Shown here in pieces: positions 14,801 to 28,899 of a stretch of 64,000 nt of DNA. The notes below the pieces were generated by a model. The model did no database searches. It was not told the origin of the DNA and saw only the letters and a list, made by a program, of their open reading frames with translations. Source of the DNA: Cladorhizidae sp. MBARI D1340-BT2 (taxonomy: Eukaryota > Porifera > Demospongiae > Poecilosclerida > Cladorhizidae); assembly GCA_028752905.1 (NCBI GenBank), contig JAQNBH010000005.1, forward strand, positions 868,001-932,000, in the 5' to 3' direction. Every line of letters starts with the position of its first letter. Positions within the stretch are counted from its first letter, which is position 1. Both the position numbers and the translations under genes were made by a program.

Positions 14801-17800
14801 TAGAGACACTGCCACTCATGAGTGTTGCTGAACATGGTTAGAGACACACTGCCACTCATGAGTGTTGCTGAACATGGTTAGAGACACTGCCACTCATGAG
14901 TGTTGCTGAACATGGTTAGAGACACTGCCACTCATGAGTGTTGCTGAACATGGTTAGAGACACTGCCACTCATGAGTGTTGCTGAACATGGTTAGAGACA
15001 CACTGCCACTCATGAGTGTTGCTGAACATGGTTAGAGACACACTGCCACTCATGAGTGTTGCTGAACATGGTTAGAGGGACACTGCCAGTCATGAGTGTT
15101 GCTGAACATGGTTAGAGAGACACTGCCACTCATGAGTGTTGCTGAACATGGTTAGAGAGACACTGCCACTCATGAGTGTTGCTGAACATGGTTAGAGACA
15201 CTGCCACTCATGAGTGTTGCTGAACATGGTTAGAGAGACACTGCCACTCATGAGTGTTGCTGAACATGGTTAGAGAGACACTGCCACTCATGAGTGTTGC
15301 TGAACATGGTTAGAGACACTGCCACTCATGAGTGTTGCTGAACATGGTTAGAGACACTGCCACTCATGAGTGTTGCTGAACATGGTTAGAGACACTGCCA
15401 CTCATGAGTGTTGCTGAACATGGTTAGAGACACACTGCCACTCATGAGTGTTGCTGAACATGGTTAGAGACACTGCCAATCATGAGTGTTGCTGAACATG
15501 GTTAGAGACACTGCCACTCATGAGTGTTGCTGAACATGGTTAGAGACACTGCCACTCATGAGTGTTGCTGAACATGGTTAGAGACACTGCCACTCATGAG
15601 TGTTGCTGAACATGGTTAGAGACACTGCCACTCATGAGTGTTGCTGAACATGGTTAGAGACACACTGCCACTCATGAGTGTTGCTGAACATGGTTAGAGA
15701 GACACTGCCACTCATGAGTGTTGCTGAACATGGTTAGAGACACACTGCCACTCATGAGTGTTGCTGAACATGGTTAGAGAGACACTGCCACTCATGAGTG
15801 TTGCTGAACATGGTTAGAGACACACTGCCACTCATGAGTGTTGCTGAACATGGTTAGAGAGACACTGCCACTCATGAGTGTTGCTGAACATGGTTAGAGA
15901 GACACTGCCACTCATGAGTGTTGCTGAACATGGTTAGAGACACTGCCACTCATGAGTGTTGCTGAACATGGTTAGAGACACACTGCCACTCATGAGTGTT
16001 GCTGAACATGGTTAGAGACACTGCCACTCATGAGTGTTGCTGAACATGGTTAGAGACACTGCCACTCATGAGTGTTGCTGAACATGGTTAGAGACACACT
16101 GCCACTCATGAGTGTTGCTGAACATGGTTAGAGACACACTGCCACTCATGGGTGTTGCTGAACATGGTTAGAGAGACACTGCCACTCATGAGTGTTGCTG
16201 AACATGGTTAGAGACACACTGCCACTCATGAGTGTTGCTGAACATGGTTAGAGACACTGCCACTCATGAGTGTTGCTGAACATGGTTAGAGACACTGCCA
16301 CTCATGAGTGTTGCTGAACATGGTTAGAGGGACACTGCCACTCATGAGTGTTGCTGAACATGGTTAGGGACACACTGCCACTCATGAGTGTTGCTGAACA
16401 TGGTTATAGGGACACTGCCAGTCATGAGTGTTGCTGAACATGATTAGAGAGACACTGCCACTCATGAGTGTTGCTGAACATGGTTAGAGAGACACTGCCA
16501 CTCATGAGTGTTGCTGAACATGGTTAGAGACACTGCCACTCATGAGTGTTGCTGAACATGGTTAGAGAGACACTGCCACTCATGAGTGTTGCTGAACATG
16601 GTTAGAGAGACACTGCCACTCATGAGTGTTGCTGAACATGGTTAGAGACACTGCCACTCATGAGTGTTGCTGAACATGGTTAGAGACACTGCCACTCATG
16701 AGTGTTGCTGAACATGGTTAGAGACACACTGCCACTCATGAGTGTTGCTGAACATGGTTAGAGACACACTGCCACTCATGAGTGTTGCTGAACATGGTTA
16801 GTGACACACTGCCACTCATGAGTGTTGCTGAACATGCTTAGAGACACACTGCCACTCATGAGTGTTGCTGAACATGGTTAGAGACACTGCCACTCATGAG
16901 TGTTGCTGAACATGGTTAGAGAGACACTGCCACTCATGAGTGTTGCTGAACATGGTTAGAGACACTGCCACTCATGAGTGTTGCTGAACATGGTTAGAGA
17001 CACACTGCCACTCATGAGTGTTGCTGAACATGGTTAGAGAGACACTGCCACTCATGAGTGTTGCTGAACATGGTTAGAGACACACTGCCACTCATGAGTG
17101 TTGCTGAACATGGTTAGAGAGACACTGCCACTCATGAGTGTTGCTGAACATGGTTAGAGACACACTGCCACTCATAAGTGTTGCTGAACATGGTTAGAGA
17201 GACACTGCCACTCATGAGTGTTGCTGAACATGGTTAGAGAGACACTGCCACTCATGAGTGTTGCTGAACATGGTTAGAGACACTGCCACTCATGAGTGTT
17301 GCTGAACATGGTTAGAGACACACTGCCACTCATGAGTGTTGCTGAACATGGTTAGAGACACTGCCACTCATGAGTGTTGCTGAACATGGTTAGAGACACT
17401 GCCACTCATGAGTGTTGCTGAACATGGTTAGAGCCACACTGCCACTCATGAGTGTTGCTGAACATGGTTAGAGACACTGCCACTCATGAGTGTTGCTGAA
17501 CATGGTTAGAGACACACTGCCACTCATGAGTGTTGCTGAACATGGTTAGAGACACACTGCCACTCATGGGTGTTGCTGAACATGGTTAGAGAGACACTGC
17601 CACTCATGAGTGTTGCTGAACATGGTTAGAGACACTGCCACTCATGAGTGTTGCTGAACATGGTTAGAGAGACACTGCCACTCATGAGTGTTGCTGAACA
17701 TGGTTAGAGAGACACTGCCACTCATGAGTGTTGCTGAACATGGTTAGAGACACACTGCCACTCATGAGTGTTGCTGAACATGGTTACAGAGACACTGCCA

Positions 17801-20600
17801 CTCATGAGTGTTGCTGAACATGGTTAGAGACACTGCCACTCATGAGTGTTGCTGAACATGGTTAGAGACACTGCCACTCATGAGTGTTGCTGAACATGGT
17901 TAGGGACACACTGCCACTCATGAGTGTTGCTGAACATGGTTAGAGACACACTGCCACTCATGAGTGTTGCTGAACATGGTTAGAGAGACACTGCCACTCC
18001 TGAGTGTTGCTGAACATGGTTAGAGAGACACTGCCACTCATGAGTGTTGCTGAACATGGTTAGAGACACTGCCACTCATGAGTGTTGCTGAACATGGTTA
18101 GAGACACACTGCCACTCATGAGTGTTGCTGAACATGGTTAGAGACACTGCCACTCATGAGTGTTGCTGAACATGGTTAGAGACACTGCCACTCATGAGTG
18201 TTGCTGAACATGGTTAGAGACACACTGCCACTCCGTAGTGTTGCTGAACATGGTTAGAGACACTGCCACTCATGAGTGTTGCTGAACATGGTTAGAGACA
18301 CACTGCCACTCATGAGTGTTGCTGAACATGGTTAGAGACACACTGCCACTCATGGGTGTTGCTGAACATGGTTAGATAGACACTGCCACTCATGAGTGTT
18401 GCTGAACATGGTTAGAGACACTGCCACTCATGAGTGTTGCTGAACATGGTTAGAGACACTGCCACTCATGACTGTTGCTGAACATGGTTAGAGACACTGC
18501 CACTCATGACTGTTGCTGAACATGGTTAGAGACACTGCCACTCATGAGTGTTGCTGAACATGGTTAGAGAGACACTGCCACTCATGAGTGTTGCTGAACA
18601 TGGTTAGAGACACTGCCACTCATGACTGTTGCTGAACATGGTTAGAGACACTGCCACTCATGAGTGTTACTGAACAGGGTTAGAGACACACTGCCACTCA
18701 TGAGTGTTGCTGAACATGGTTAGAGAGACACTGCCACTCATGAGTGTTGCTGAACATGGTTAGAGAGACACTGCCACTAATGAGTGTTACTGAACATGGT
18801 TAGAGACACTGCCACTCATGAGTGTTACTGAACATGGTTAGAGACACACTGCCACTCATGAGTGTTGCTGAACATGGTTAGAGGGACACTGCCACTCATG
18901 AGTGTTGCTGAACATGATTAGAGACACTGCAACTCATGAGTGTTGCTGAACATGGTTAGAGACACTGCCACTCATGAGTGTTGCTGAACATGGTTAGAGA
19001 CACTGCCACTCATGAGTGTTGCTGAACATGGTTAGAGACACTGCCACTCATGAGTGTTGCTGAACATGGTTAGAGACACACTGCCACTCATGAGTGTTGC
19101 TGAACATGGTTAGAGACACACTGCCACTCATGAGTGTTGCTGAACATGGTTAGTGACACACTGCCACTCATGAGTGTTGCTGAACATGCTTAGAGACACA
19201 CTGCCACTCATGAGTGTTGCTGAACATGGTTAGAGACACTGCCACTCATGAGTGTTGCTGAACATGGTTAGAGAGACACTGCCACTCATGAGTGTTGCTG
19301 AACATGGTTAGAGACACTGCCACTCATGAGTGTTGCTGAACATGGTTAGAGACACACTGCCACTCATGAGTGTTGCTGAACATGGTTAGAGACACTGCCA
19401 CTCATGAGTGTTGCTGAACATGGTTAGAGACACTGCCACTCATGAGTGTTGCTGAACATGGTTAGAGACACTGCCACTCATGAGTGTTGCTGAACATGGT
19501 TAGAGACACACTGCCACTCATGAGTGTTGCTGAACATGGTTAGAGACACACTGCCACTCATGAGTGTTGCTGAACATGGTTAGAGGGACACTGCCAGTCA
19601 TGAGTGTTGCTGAACATGGTTAGAGAGACACTGCCACTCATGAGTGTTGCTGAACATGGTTAGAGAGACACTGCCACTCATGAGTGTTGCTGAACATGGT
19701 TAGAGACACTGCCACTCATGAGTGTTGCTGAACATGGTTAGAGAGACACTGCCACTCATGAGTGTTGCTGAACATGGTTAGAGAGACACTGCCACTCATG
19801 AGTGTTGCTGAACATGGTTAGAGACACTGCCACTCATGAGTGTTGCTGAACATGGTTAGAGACACTGCCACTCATGAGTGTTGCTGAACATGGTTAGAGA
19901 CACTGCCACTCATGAGTGTTGCTGAACATGGTTAGAGACACACTGCCACTCATGAGTGTTGCTGAACATGGTTAGAGACACTGCCAATCATGAGTGTTGC
20001 TGAACATGGTTAGAGACACTGCCACTCATGAGTGTTGCTGAACATGGTTAGAGACACTGCCACTCATGAGTGTTGCTGAACATGGTTAGAGACACTGCCA
20101 CTCATGAGTGTTGCTGAACATGGTTAGAGACACTGCCACTCATGAGTGTTGCTGAACATGGTTAGAGACACACTGCCACTCATGAGTGTTGCTGAACATG
20201 GTTAGAGAGACACTGCCACTCATGAGTGTTGCTGAACATGGTTAGAGACACACTGCCACTCATGAGTGTTGCTGAACATGGTTAGAGAGACACTGCCACT
20301 CATGAGTGTTGCTGAACATGGTTAGAGACACACTGCCACTCATGAGTGTTGCTGAACATGGTTAGAGAGACACTGCCACTCATGAGTGTTGCTGAACATG
20401 GTTAGAGAGACACTGCCACTCATGAGTGTTGCTGAACATGGTTAGAGACACTGCCACTCATGAGTGTTGCTGAACATGGTTAGAGACACACTGCCACTCA
20501 TGAGTGTTGCTGAACATGGTTAGAGACACTGCCACTCATGAGTGTTGCTGAACATGGTTAGAGACACTGCCACTCATGAGTGTTGCTGAACATGGTTAGA
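11880..20600. repeat. Higher-order repeat in SatA, period 4508 bp, two copies
   Basis: Marker variants repeat at exactly 4508 bp: GAACATGCTT (12321 and 16829; 14673 and 19181), CACTCATAAG (12661 and 17169), TAGAGCCACA (12921 and 17429), ACTCCTGAGTG (13491 and 17999), CACTCCGTAG (13721 and 18229), ACTGAACAGG (14161 and 18669), GAGGGACACTGCCAGTC (15071 and 19579) and CACTGCCAATC (15471 and 19979). Left of about 12290 the offset drops to 4432 because the second copy has two extra 38-bp units. A few differences between copies are visible, such as GTTAATG at 14319 against GTTACTG, and GTTACAGAGA at 17785 against GTTAGAGAGA. Confidence 0.88.
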
Positions 20601-21039
20601 GCCACACTGCCACTCATGAGTGTTGCTGAACATGGTTAGAGACACTGCCACTCATGAGTGTTGCTGAACATGGTTAGAGACACACTGCCACTCATGAGTG
20701 TTGCTGAACATGGTTAGAGACACACTGCCACTCATGGGTGTTGCTGAACATGGTTAGAGAGACACTGCCACTCATGAGTGTTGCTGAACATGGTTAGAGA
20801 CACTGCCACTCATGAGTGTTGCTGAACATGGTTAGAGAGACACTGCCACTCATGAGTGTTGCTGAACATGGTTAGAGAGACACTGCCACTCATGAGTGTT
20901 GCTGAACATGGTTAGAGACACACTGCCACTCATGAGTGTTGCTGAACATGGTTAGAGAGACACTGCCACTCATGAGTGTTGCTGAACATGGTTAGAGACA
21001 CACTGCCACTCATGAGTGTTGCTGAACATGGTTAGAGAG

Positions 21040-22320
21040 ACACTGCCACTCCTGAGTGTTGCTGAACATGGTTAGAGAGACACTGCCACTCATGAGTGTT
21101 GCTGAACATGGTTAGAGACACTGCCACTCATGAGTGTTGCTGAACATGGTTAGAGACACACTGCCACTCATGAGTGTTGCTGAACATGGTTAGAGACACT
21201 GCCACTCATGAGTGTTGCTGAACATGGTTAGAGACACTGCCACTCATGAGTGTTGCTGAACATGGTTAGAGACACACTGCCACTCATGAGTGTTGCTGAA
21301 CATGGTTAGAGACACTGCCACTCATGAGTGTTGCTGAACATGGTTAGAGACACACTGCCACTCATGAGTGTTGCTGAACATGGTTAGAGACACACTGCCA
21401 CTCATGGGTGTTGCTGAACATGGTTAGAGAGACACTGCCACTCATGAGTGTTGCTGAACATGGTTAGAGACACTGCCACTCATGAGTGTTGCTGAACATG
21501 GTTAGAGACACTGCCACTCATGACTGTTGCTGAACATGGTTAGAGACACTGCCACTCATGACTGTTGCTGAACATGGTTAGAGACACTGCCACTCATGAG
21601 TGTTGCTGAACATGGTTAGAGAGACACTGCCACTCATGAGTGTTGCTGAACATGGTTAGAGACACTGCCACTCATGACTGTTGCTGAACATGGTTAGAGA
21701 CACTGCCACTCATGAGTGTTACTGAACAGGGTTAGAGACACACTGCCACTCATGAGTGTTGCTGAACATGGTTAGAGAGACACTGCCACTCATGAGTGTT
21801 GCTGAACATGGTTAGAGAGACACTGCCACTAATGAGTGTTACTGAACATGGTTAGAGACACTGCCACTCATGAGTGTTACTGAACATGGTTAGAGACACA
21901 CTGCCACTCATGAGTGTTGCTGAACATGGTTAGAGGGACACTGCCACTCATGAGTGTTGCTGAACATGATTAGAGACACTGCCACTCATGAGTGTTGCTG
22001 AACATGGTTAGAGACACTGCCACTCATGAGTGTTGCTGAACATGGTTAGAGACACTGCCACTCATGAGTGTTGCTGAACATGGTTAGAGACACTGCCACT
22101 CATGAGTGTTGCTGAACATGGTTAGAGACACACTGCCACTCATGAGTGTTGCTGAACATGGTTAGAGACACACTGCCACTCATGAGTGTTGCTTAACATG
22201 GTTAGTGACACACTGCCACTCATGAGTGTTGCTGAACATGCTTAGAGACACACTGCCACTCATGAGTGTTGCTGAACATGGTTAGAGACACTGCCACTCA
22301 TGAGTGTTGCTGAACATGGT
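21040..22320. repeat. Third, partial copy of the 4.5-kb block at a 3052-bp offset
   Basis: Markers of the 4508-bp block reappear once more: ACTCCTGAGTG at 21051 (17999 plus 3052), ACTGAACAGG at 21721 (18669 plus 3052) and GAACATGCTT at 22233 (19181 plus 3052). The CACTCCGTAG marker is absent; the matching unit reads normally. Further GAACATGCTT units preceded by TTAGTGACAC occur at 25135 and 28318, and also at 361. So the same two-unit signature occurs eight times across 28 kb, at spacings that shrink and grow with unit gain and loss. Confidence 0.75.
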
Positions 22321-25300
22321 TAGAGAGACACTGCCACTCATGAGTGTTGCTGAACATGGTTAGAGACACACTGCCACTCATGAGTGTTGCTGAACATGGT
22401 TAGAGACACACTGCCACTCATGAGTGTTGCTGAACATGGTTAGAGACACACTGCCACTCATGAGTGTTGCTGAACATGGTTAGAGAGACACTGCCACTCA
22501 TGAGTATTGCTGAACATGGTTAGAGACACTGCCACTCATGAGTGTTGCTGAACATGGTTAGAGACACACTTCCACTCATGAGTGTTGCTGAACATGGTTA
22601 GAGACACACTGCCACTCATGAGTGTTGCTGAACATGGTTAGAGACACTGCCACTCATGAGTGTTGCTGAACATGGTTAGAGAGATACTGCCACTCATGAG
22701 TGTTGCTGAACATGGTTAGAGAGACACTGCCACTCATGAGTGTTGCTGAACATGGTTAGAGACACACTGCCACTCATGAGTGTTGCTGAACATGGTTAGA
22801 GACACTGCCACTCATGAGTGTTGCTGAACATGGTTAGAGAGACACTGCCACTCATGAGTGTTGCTGAACATGGTTAGAGACACTGCCACTCATGAGTGTT
22901 GCTGAACATGGTTAGAGACACTGCCACTCATGAGTGTTGCTGAACATGGTTAGAGACACTGCCACTCATGAGTGTTGCTGAACATGGTTAGAGACACACT
23001 GCCACTCATGAGTGTTGCTGAACATGGTTAGAGACACACTGCCACTCATGAGTGTTGCTAAACATGGTTAGAGACACACTGCCACTCATGAGTGTTGCTG
23101 AACATGGTTAGAGACACTGCCACTCATGAGTGTTGCTGAACATGGTTAGAGACACACTGCCACTCATGAGTGTTGCTGAACATGGTTAGAGACACTGCCA
23201 CTCATGAGTGTTGCTGAACATGGTTAGAGACACACTGCCACTCATGAGTGTTGCTGAACATGGTTAGAGACACTGCCACTCATGAGTGTTGCTGAACATG
23301 GTTAGAGAGACACTGCCACTCATGAGTGTTGCTGAACATGGTTAGAGAGACACTGCCACTCATGAGTGTTGCTGAACATGGTTAGAGAGACACTGCCACT
23401 CATGAATGTTGCTGAACATGGTTAGAGACACACTGCCACTCATGAGTGTTGCTGAACATGGTTAGAGACACTGCCACTCATGAGTGTTGCTGAACATGGT
23501 TAGAGACACACTGCCACTCATGAGTGTTGCTGAACATGGTTAGAGACACTGCCACTCATGAGTGTTGCTGAACATGGTTAGAGAGACACTGCCACTCATG
23601 AGTGTTGCTGAACATGGTTAGAGACACTGCCACTCATGAGTGTTACTGAACATGGTTAGAGACACACTGCCACTCATGAGTGTTGCTGAACATGGTTAGA
23701 GAGACACTGCCACTCATGAGTGTTGCTGAACATGGTTAGAGACACTGCCACTCATGAGTGTTGCTGAACATGGTTAGAGACACACTGCCACTCATGAGTG
23801 TTGCTGAACATGGTTAGAGACACACTGCCACTCATGAATGTTGCTGAACATGGTTAGAGACACACTGCCACTCATGAGTGTTGCTGAACATGGTTAGAGG
23901 GACACTGCCACTCATGAGTGTTGCTGAACATGGTTAGACACACTGCCACTCATGAGTGTTGCTGAACATGGTTAGAGACACACTGCCACTCATGAGTGTT
24001 GCTGAACATGGTTAGAGACACACTGCCACTCATGGGTGTTGCTGAACATGGTTAGAGAGACACTGCCACTCATGAGTGTTGCTGAACATGGTTAGAGACA
24101 CTGCCACTCATGAGTGTTACTGAACATGGTTAGGGACACACTGCCACTCATGAGTGTTGCTGAACATGGTTAGAGAGACACTGCCACTCATGAGTGTTGC
24201 TGAACATGGTTAGAGACACACTGCCACTCATGAGTGTTGCTGAACATGGTTAGAGACACACTGCCACTCAGGAGTGTTGCTGAACATGGTTAGAGACACT
24301 GCCACTCATGACTGTTTCTGAACATGGTTAGAGACACTGCCACTCATGACTGTTGCTGAACATGGTTAGAGACACTGCCACTCATGAGTGTTGCTGAACA
24401 TGGTTAGAGAGACACTGCCACTCATGAGTGTTGCTGAACATGGTTAGAGACACTGCCACTCATGACTGTTGCTGAACATGGTTAGAGACACTGCCACTCA
24501 TGAGTGTTACTGAACATGGTTAGAGACACTGCCACTCATGAGTGTTGCTGAACATGGTTAGAGACACTGCCACTCATGAGTGTTGCTGAACATGGTTAGA
24601 GATACACTGCCACTCATGAGTGTTGCTGAACATGGTTAGAGAGACACTGCCACTCATGAGTGTTGCTGAACATGGTTAGAGAGACACTGCCACTAATGAG
24701 TGTTACTGAACATGGTTAGAGACACTGCCACTCATGAGTGTTACTGAACATGGTTAGAGACACACTGCCACTCATGAGTGTTGCTGAACATGGTTAGAGG
24801 GACACTGCCACTCATGAGTGTTGCTGAACATGATTAGAGACACTGCCACTCATGAGTGTTGCTGAACATGGTTAGAGACACTGCCACTCATGAGTGTTGC
24901 TGAACATGGTTAGAGACACTGCCACACATGAGTGTTGCTGAACATGGTTAGAGACACTGCCACTCATGAGTGTTGCTGAACATGGTTAGAGACACTGCCA
25001 CTCATGAGTGTTGCTGAACATGGTTAGAGACACACTGCCACTCATGAGTGTTGCTGAACATGGTTAGAGACACACTGCCACTCATGAGTGTTGCTGAACA
25101 TGGTTAGTGACACACTGCCACTCATGAGTGTTGCTGAACATGCTTAGAGACACACTGCCACTCATGAGTGTTGCTGAACATGGTTAGAGAGACACTGCCA
25201 CTCATGAGTGTTGCTGAACATGGTTAGAGACACTGCCACTCATGAGTGTTGCTGAACATGGTTAGAGAGACACTGCCACTCATGAGTGTTGCTGAACATG

Positions 25301-28300
25301 GTTAGAGACACTGCCACTCATGAGTGTTGCTGAACATGGTTAGAGACACACTGCCACTCATGAGTGTTGCTGAACATGGTTAGAGACACACTGCCACTCA
25401 TGAGTGTTGCTGAACATGGTAAGAGAGACACTGCCACTCATGAGTATTGCTGAACATGGTTAGAGACACTGCCACTCATGAGTGTTGCTGAACATGGTTA
25501 GAGACACACTGCCACTCATGAGTGTTGCTGAACATGGTTAGAGACACACTGCCACTCATGAGTGTTGCTGAACATGGTTAGAGACACTGCCACTCATGAG
25601 TGTTGCTGAACATGGTTAGAGAGATACTGCCACTCATGAGTGTTGCTGAACATGGTTAGAGACACAATGCCACTCATGAGTGTTGCTGAACATGGTTAGA
25701 GACACACTGCCACTCATGAGTGTTGCTGAACATGGTCAGAGACACACTGCCACTCATGAGTGTTGCTGAACATGGTTAGAGACACTGCCACTCATGAGTG
25801 TTGCTGAACATGGTTAGAGACACTGCCACTCATGAGTGTTGCTGAACATGGTTAGAGAGACACTGCCACTCATGAGTGTTGCTGAACATGGTCAGAGACA
25901 CACTGCCACTCATGAGTGTTGCTGAACATGGTTAGAGACACTGCCACTCATGAGTGTTGCTGAACATGGTTAGAGACACACTGCCACTCATGAGTGTTGC
26001 TTAACATGGTTAGAGACACTGCCACTCATGAGTGTTGCTGAACATGGTTAGAGACACACTGCCACTCATGAGTGTTGCTGAACATGGTTAGAGACACATT
26101 GCCACTCATGAGTGTTGCTAAACATGGTTAGAGACACTGCCACTCATGAGTGTTGCTGAACATGGTTAGAGAGACACTGCCACTCATGAGTGTTGCTGAA
26201 CATGGTTAGAGACACACTGCCACTCATAAGTGTTGCTGAACATGGTTAGAGACACTGCCACTCATGAGTGTTGCTGAACATGGTTAAAGACACACTGCCA
26301 CTCATGAGTGTTGCTGAACATGGTTAGAGAGACACTGCCACTCATGAGTGTTGCTGAACATGGTTAGAGATACACTACCACTCATGAGTGTTGCTGAACA
26401 TGGTTAGAGACACTGCCACTCATGAGTGTTGCTGAACATGGTTAGAGACACACTGCCACTCATGAGTGTTGCTGAACATGGTTAGAGAGACACTGCTACA
26501 CATGAGTGTTGCTGAACATGGTTAGAGACACACTGCCACTCATGAATGTTGCTGAACATGGTTAGAGACACTGCCACTCATGAGTGTTGCTGAACATGGT
26601 TAGAGCCACACTGCTACTCATGAGTGTTGCTGAACATGGTTAGAGACACTGCCACTCATGAGTGTTGCTGAACATGGTTAGAGACACTGCCACTCATGAG
26701 TGTTGCTGAACATGGTTAGAGACACACTGCCACTCATGAGTGTTGCTGAACATGGTTAGAACCCCACTGCCACTCATGAGTGTTGCTGAACATGGTTAGA
26801 GACACTGCCACTCATGAGTGTTGCTAAACATGGTTTGAGACACACTGCCACTCATGAGTGTTGCTGAACATGGTTAGAGACACTGCCACTCATGAGTGTT
26901 GCTGAACATGGTTAGAGACACTGCCACTCATGAGTGTTGCTGAACATGGTTAGAGACACACTGCCACTCATGAGTTTTGCTGAACATGGTTAGAGACACT
27001 GCCACTCCATGAGTGTTGCTGAACATGGTTAGAGACACACTGCCACTCATGAGTGTTGCTGAACATGGTTAGAGACACACTGCCACTCATGAGTGTGGCT
27101 GAACATGGTTAGAGACACACTGCCACTCATGAGTGTTGCTGAACATGGTTAGAGAGACACTGCCACTCATGAGTGTTGCTGAACATGGTTAGAGACACTG
27201 CCACTCATGAGTGTTGCTGAACATGGTTAGAGACACACTGCCACTCATGAGTGTTGCTGAACATGGTTAGAGAGACACTGCCACTCATGAGTGTTGCTGA
27301 ACATGGTTAGAGACACACTGCCACTCATGAGTGTTGCTGAACATGGTTAGAGACACTGCCACTCATGAGTGTTGCTGAACATGGTTAGAGACACTGCCAC
27401 TCATGAGTGTTGCTGAACATGGTTAGAGACACTGCCACTCATGAGTGCTGCTGAACATGGTTAGAGACACACTGCCACTCATGAGTGTTGCTGAACATGG
27501 TTAGAGACACACTGCCACTCATGAGTGTTGCTGAACATGGTTAGAGACACTGCCACTCATGAGTGTTGCTGAACATGGTTAGAGACACACTACCACTCAT
27601 GAGTGTTGCTGAACATGGTTAGAGACACTGCCACTCATGAGTGTTGCTGAACATGGTTAGACACACTGCCACTCATGAGTGTTACTGAACATGGTTAGAC
27701 ACACTGCCACTCATGAGTGTTGCTGAACATGGTTAGAGAGACACTGCCACTCATGAGTGTTGCTGAACATGGTTAGAGACACACTGCCACTCATGAGTGT
27801 TGCTGAACATGGTTAGAGACACACACTGCCACTCATGAGTGTTGCTGAACATGGTTAGAAACACTGCCACTCATGAGTGTTGCTGAACATGGTTAGAGAC
27901 ACACTGCCACTCATGAGCGTTGCTGAACATGGTTAGAGACACACTGCCACTCATGTGTGTTGCTGAACATGGTTAGAGACACACTGCAACTCATGAGTGT
28001 TGCTGAACATGGTTAGAGACACATTGCCACTCATGAGTGTTGCTGAACATGGTTAGAGAGACACTGCCACTCATGAGTGTTGCTGAACATGGTTAGAGAC
28101 ACTGCCACTCATGAGTGTTGCTGAACATGGTTAGAGACACTGCCACTCATGAGTGTTGCTGAACATGGTTAGAGACACTGCCACTCATGAGTGTTGCTGA
28201 ACATGGTTAGAGACACACTGCCACTCAAGAGTGTTGCTGAACATGGTTAGAGACACACTGCCACTCATGAGTGTTGCTGAACATGGTTAGTGACACAATG

Positions 28301-28899
28301 CCACTCATGAGTGTTGCTGAACATGCTTAGAGACACACTGCCACTCATGAGTGTTGCTGAACATGGTTAGAGACACTGCCACTCATGAGTGTTGCTGAAC
28401 ATGGTTAGAGAGACACTGCTACTCATGAGTGTTGCTGAACATGGTTAGAGACACTGCCACTCATGAGTGTTGCTGAACATGGTTAGAGACACACTGCCAC
28501 TCATGAGTGTTGCTGAACATGGTTAGAGACACTGCCACTCATGTGTGTTGCTGAACATGGTTAGAGACACACTGCCACTCATGAGTGTTGCTGAACATGG
28601 TTAGAGACACTGCCACTCATGGGTGTTGCTGAACATGGTTAGAGACACTGCCACTCATGAGTGTTGCTGAACATGGTTAGAGACACACTGCCACTCATGA
28701 GTGTTGCTGAACATGGTTAGAGACACACTGCCACTCATGAGTGTTGCTGAACATGGTTAGAGACACTGCCACTCATGTGTGTTGCTGAACATGGTTAGAG
28801 ACACACTGCCACTCATGAGTGTTGCTGAACATGGTTAGAGACACTGCCACTCATGGGTGTTGCTGAACATGGTTAGAGACACTGCCACTCATGAGTGTT

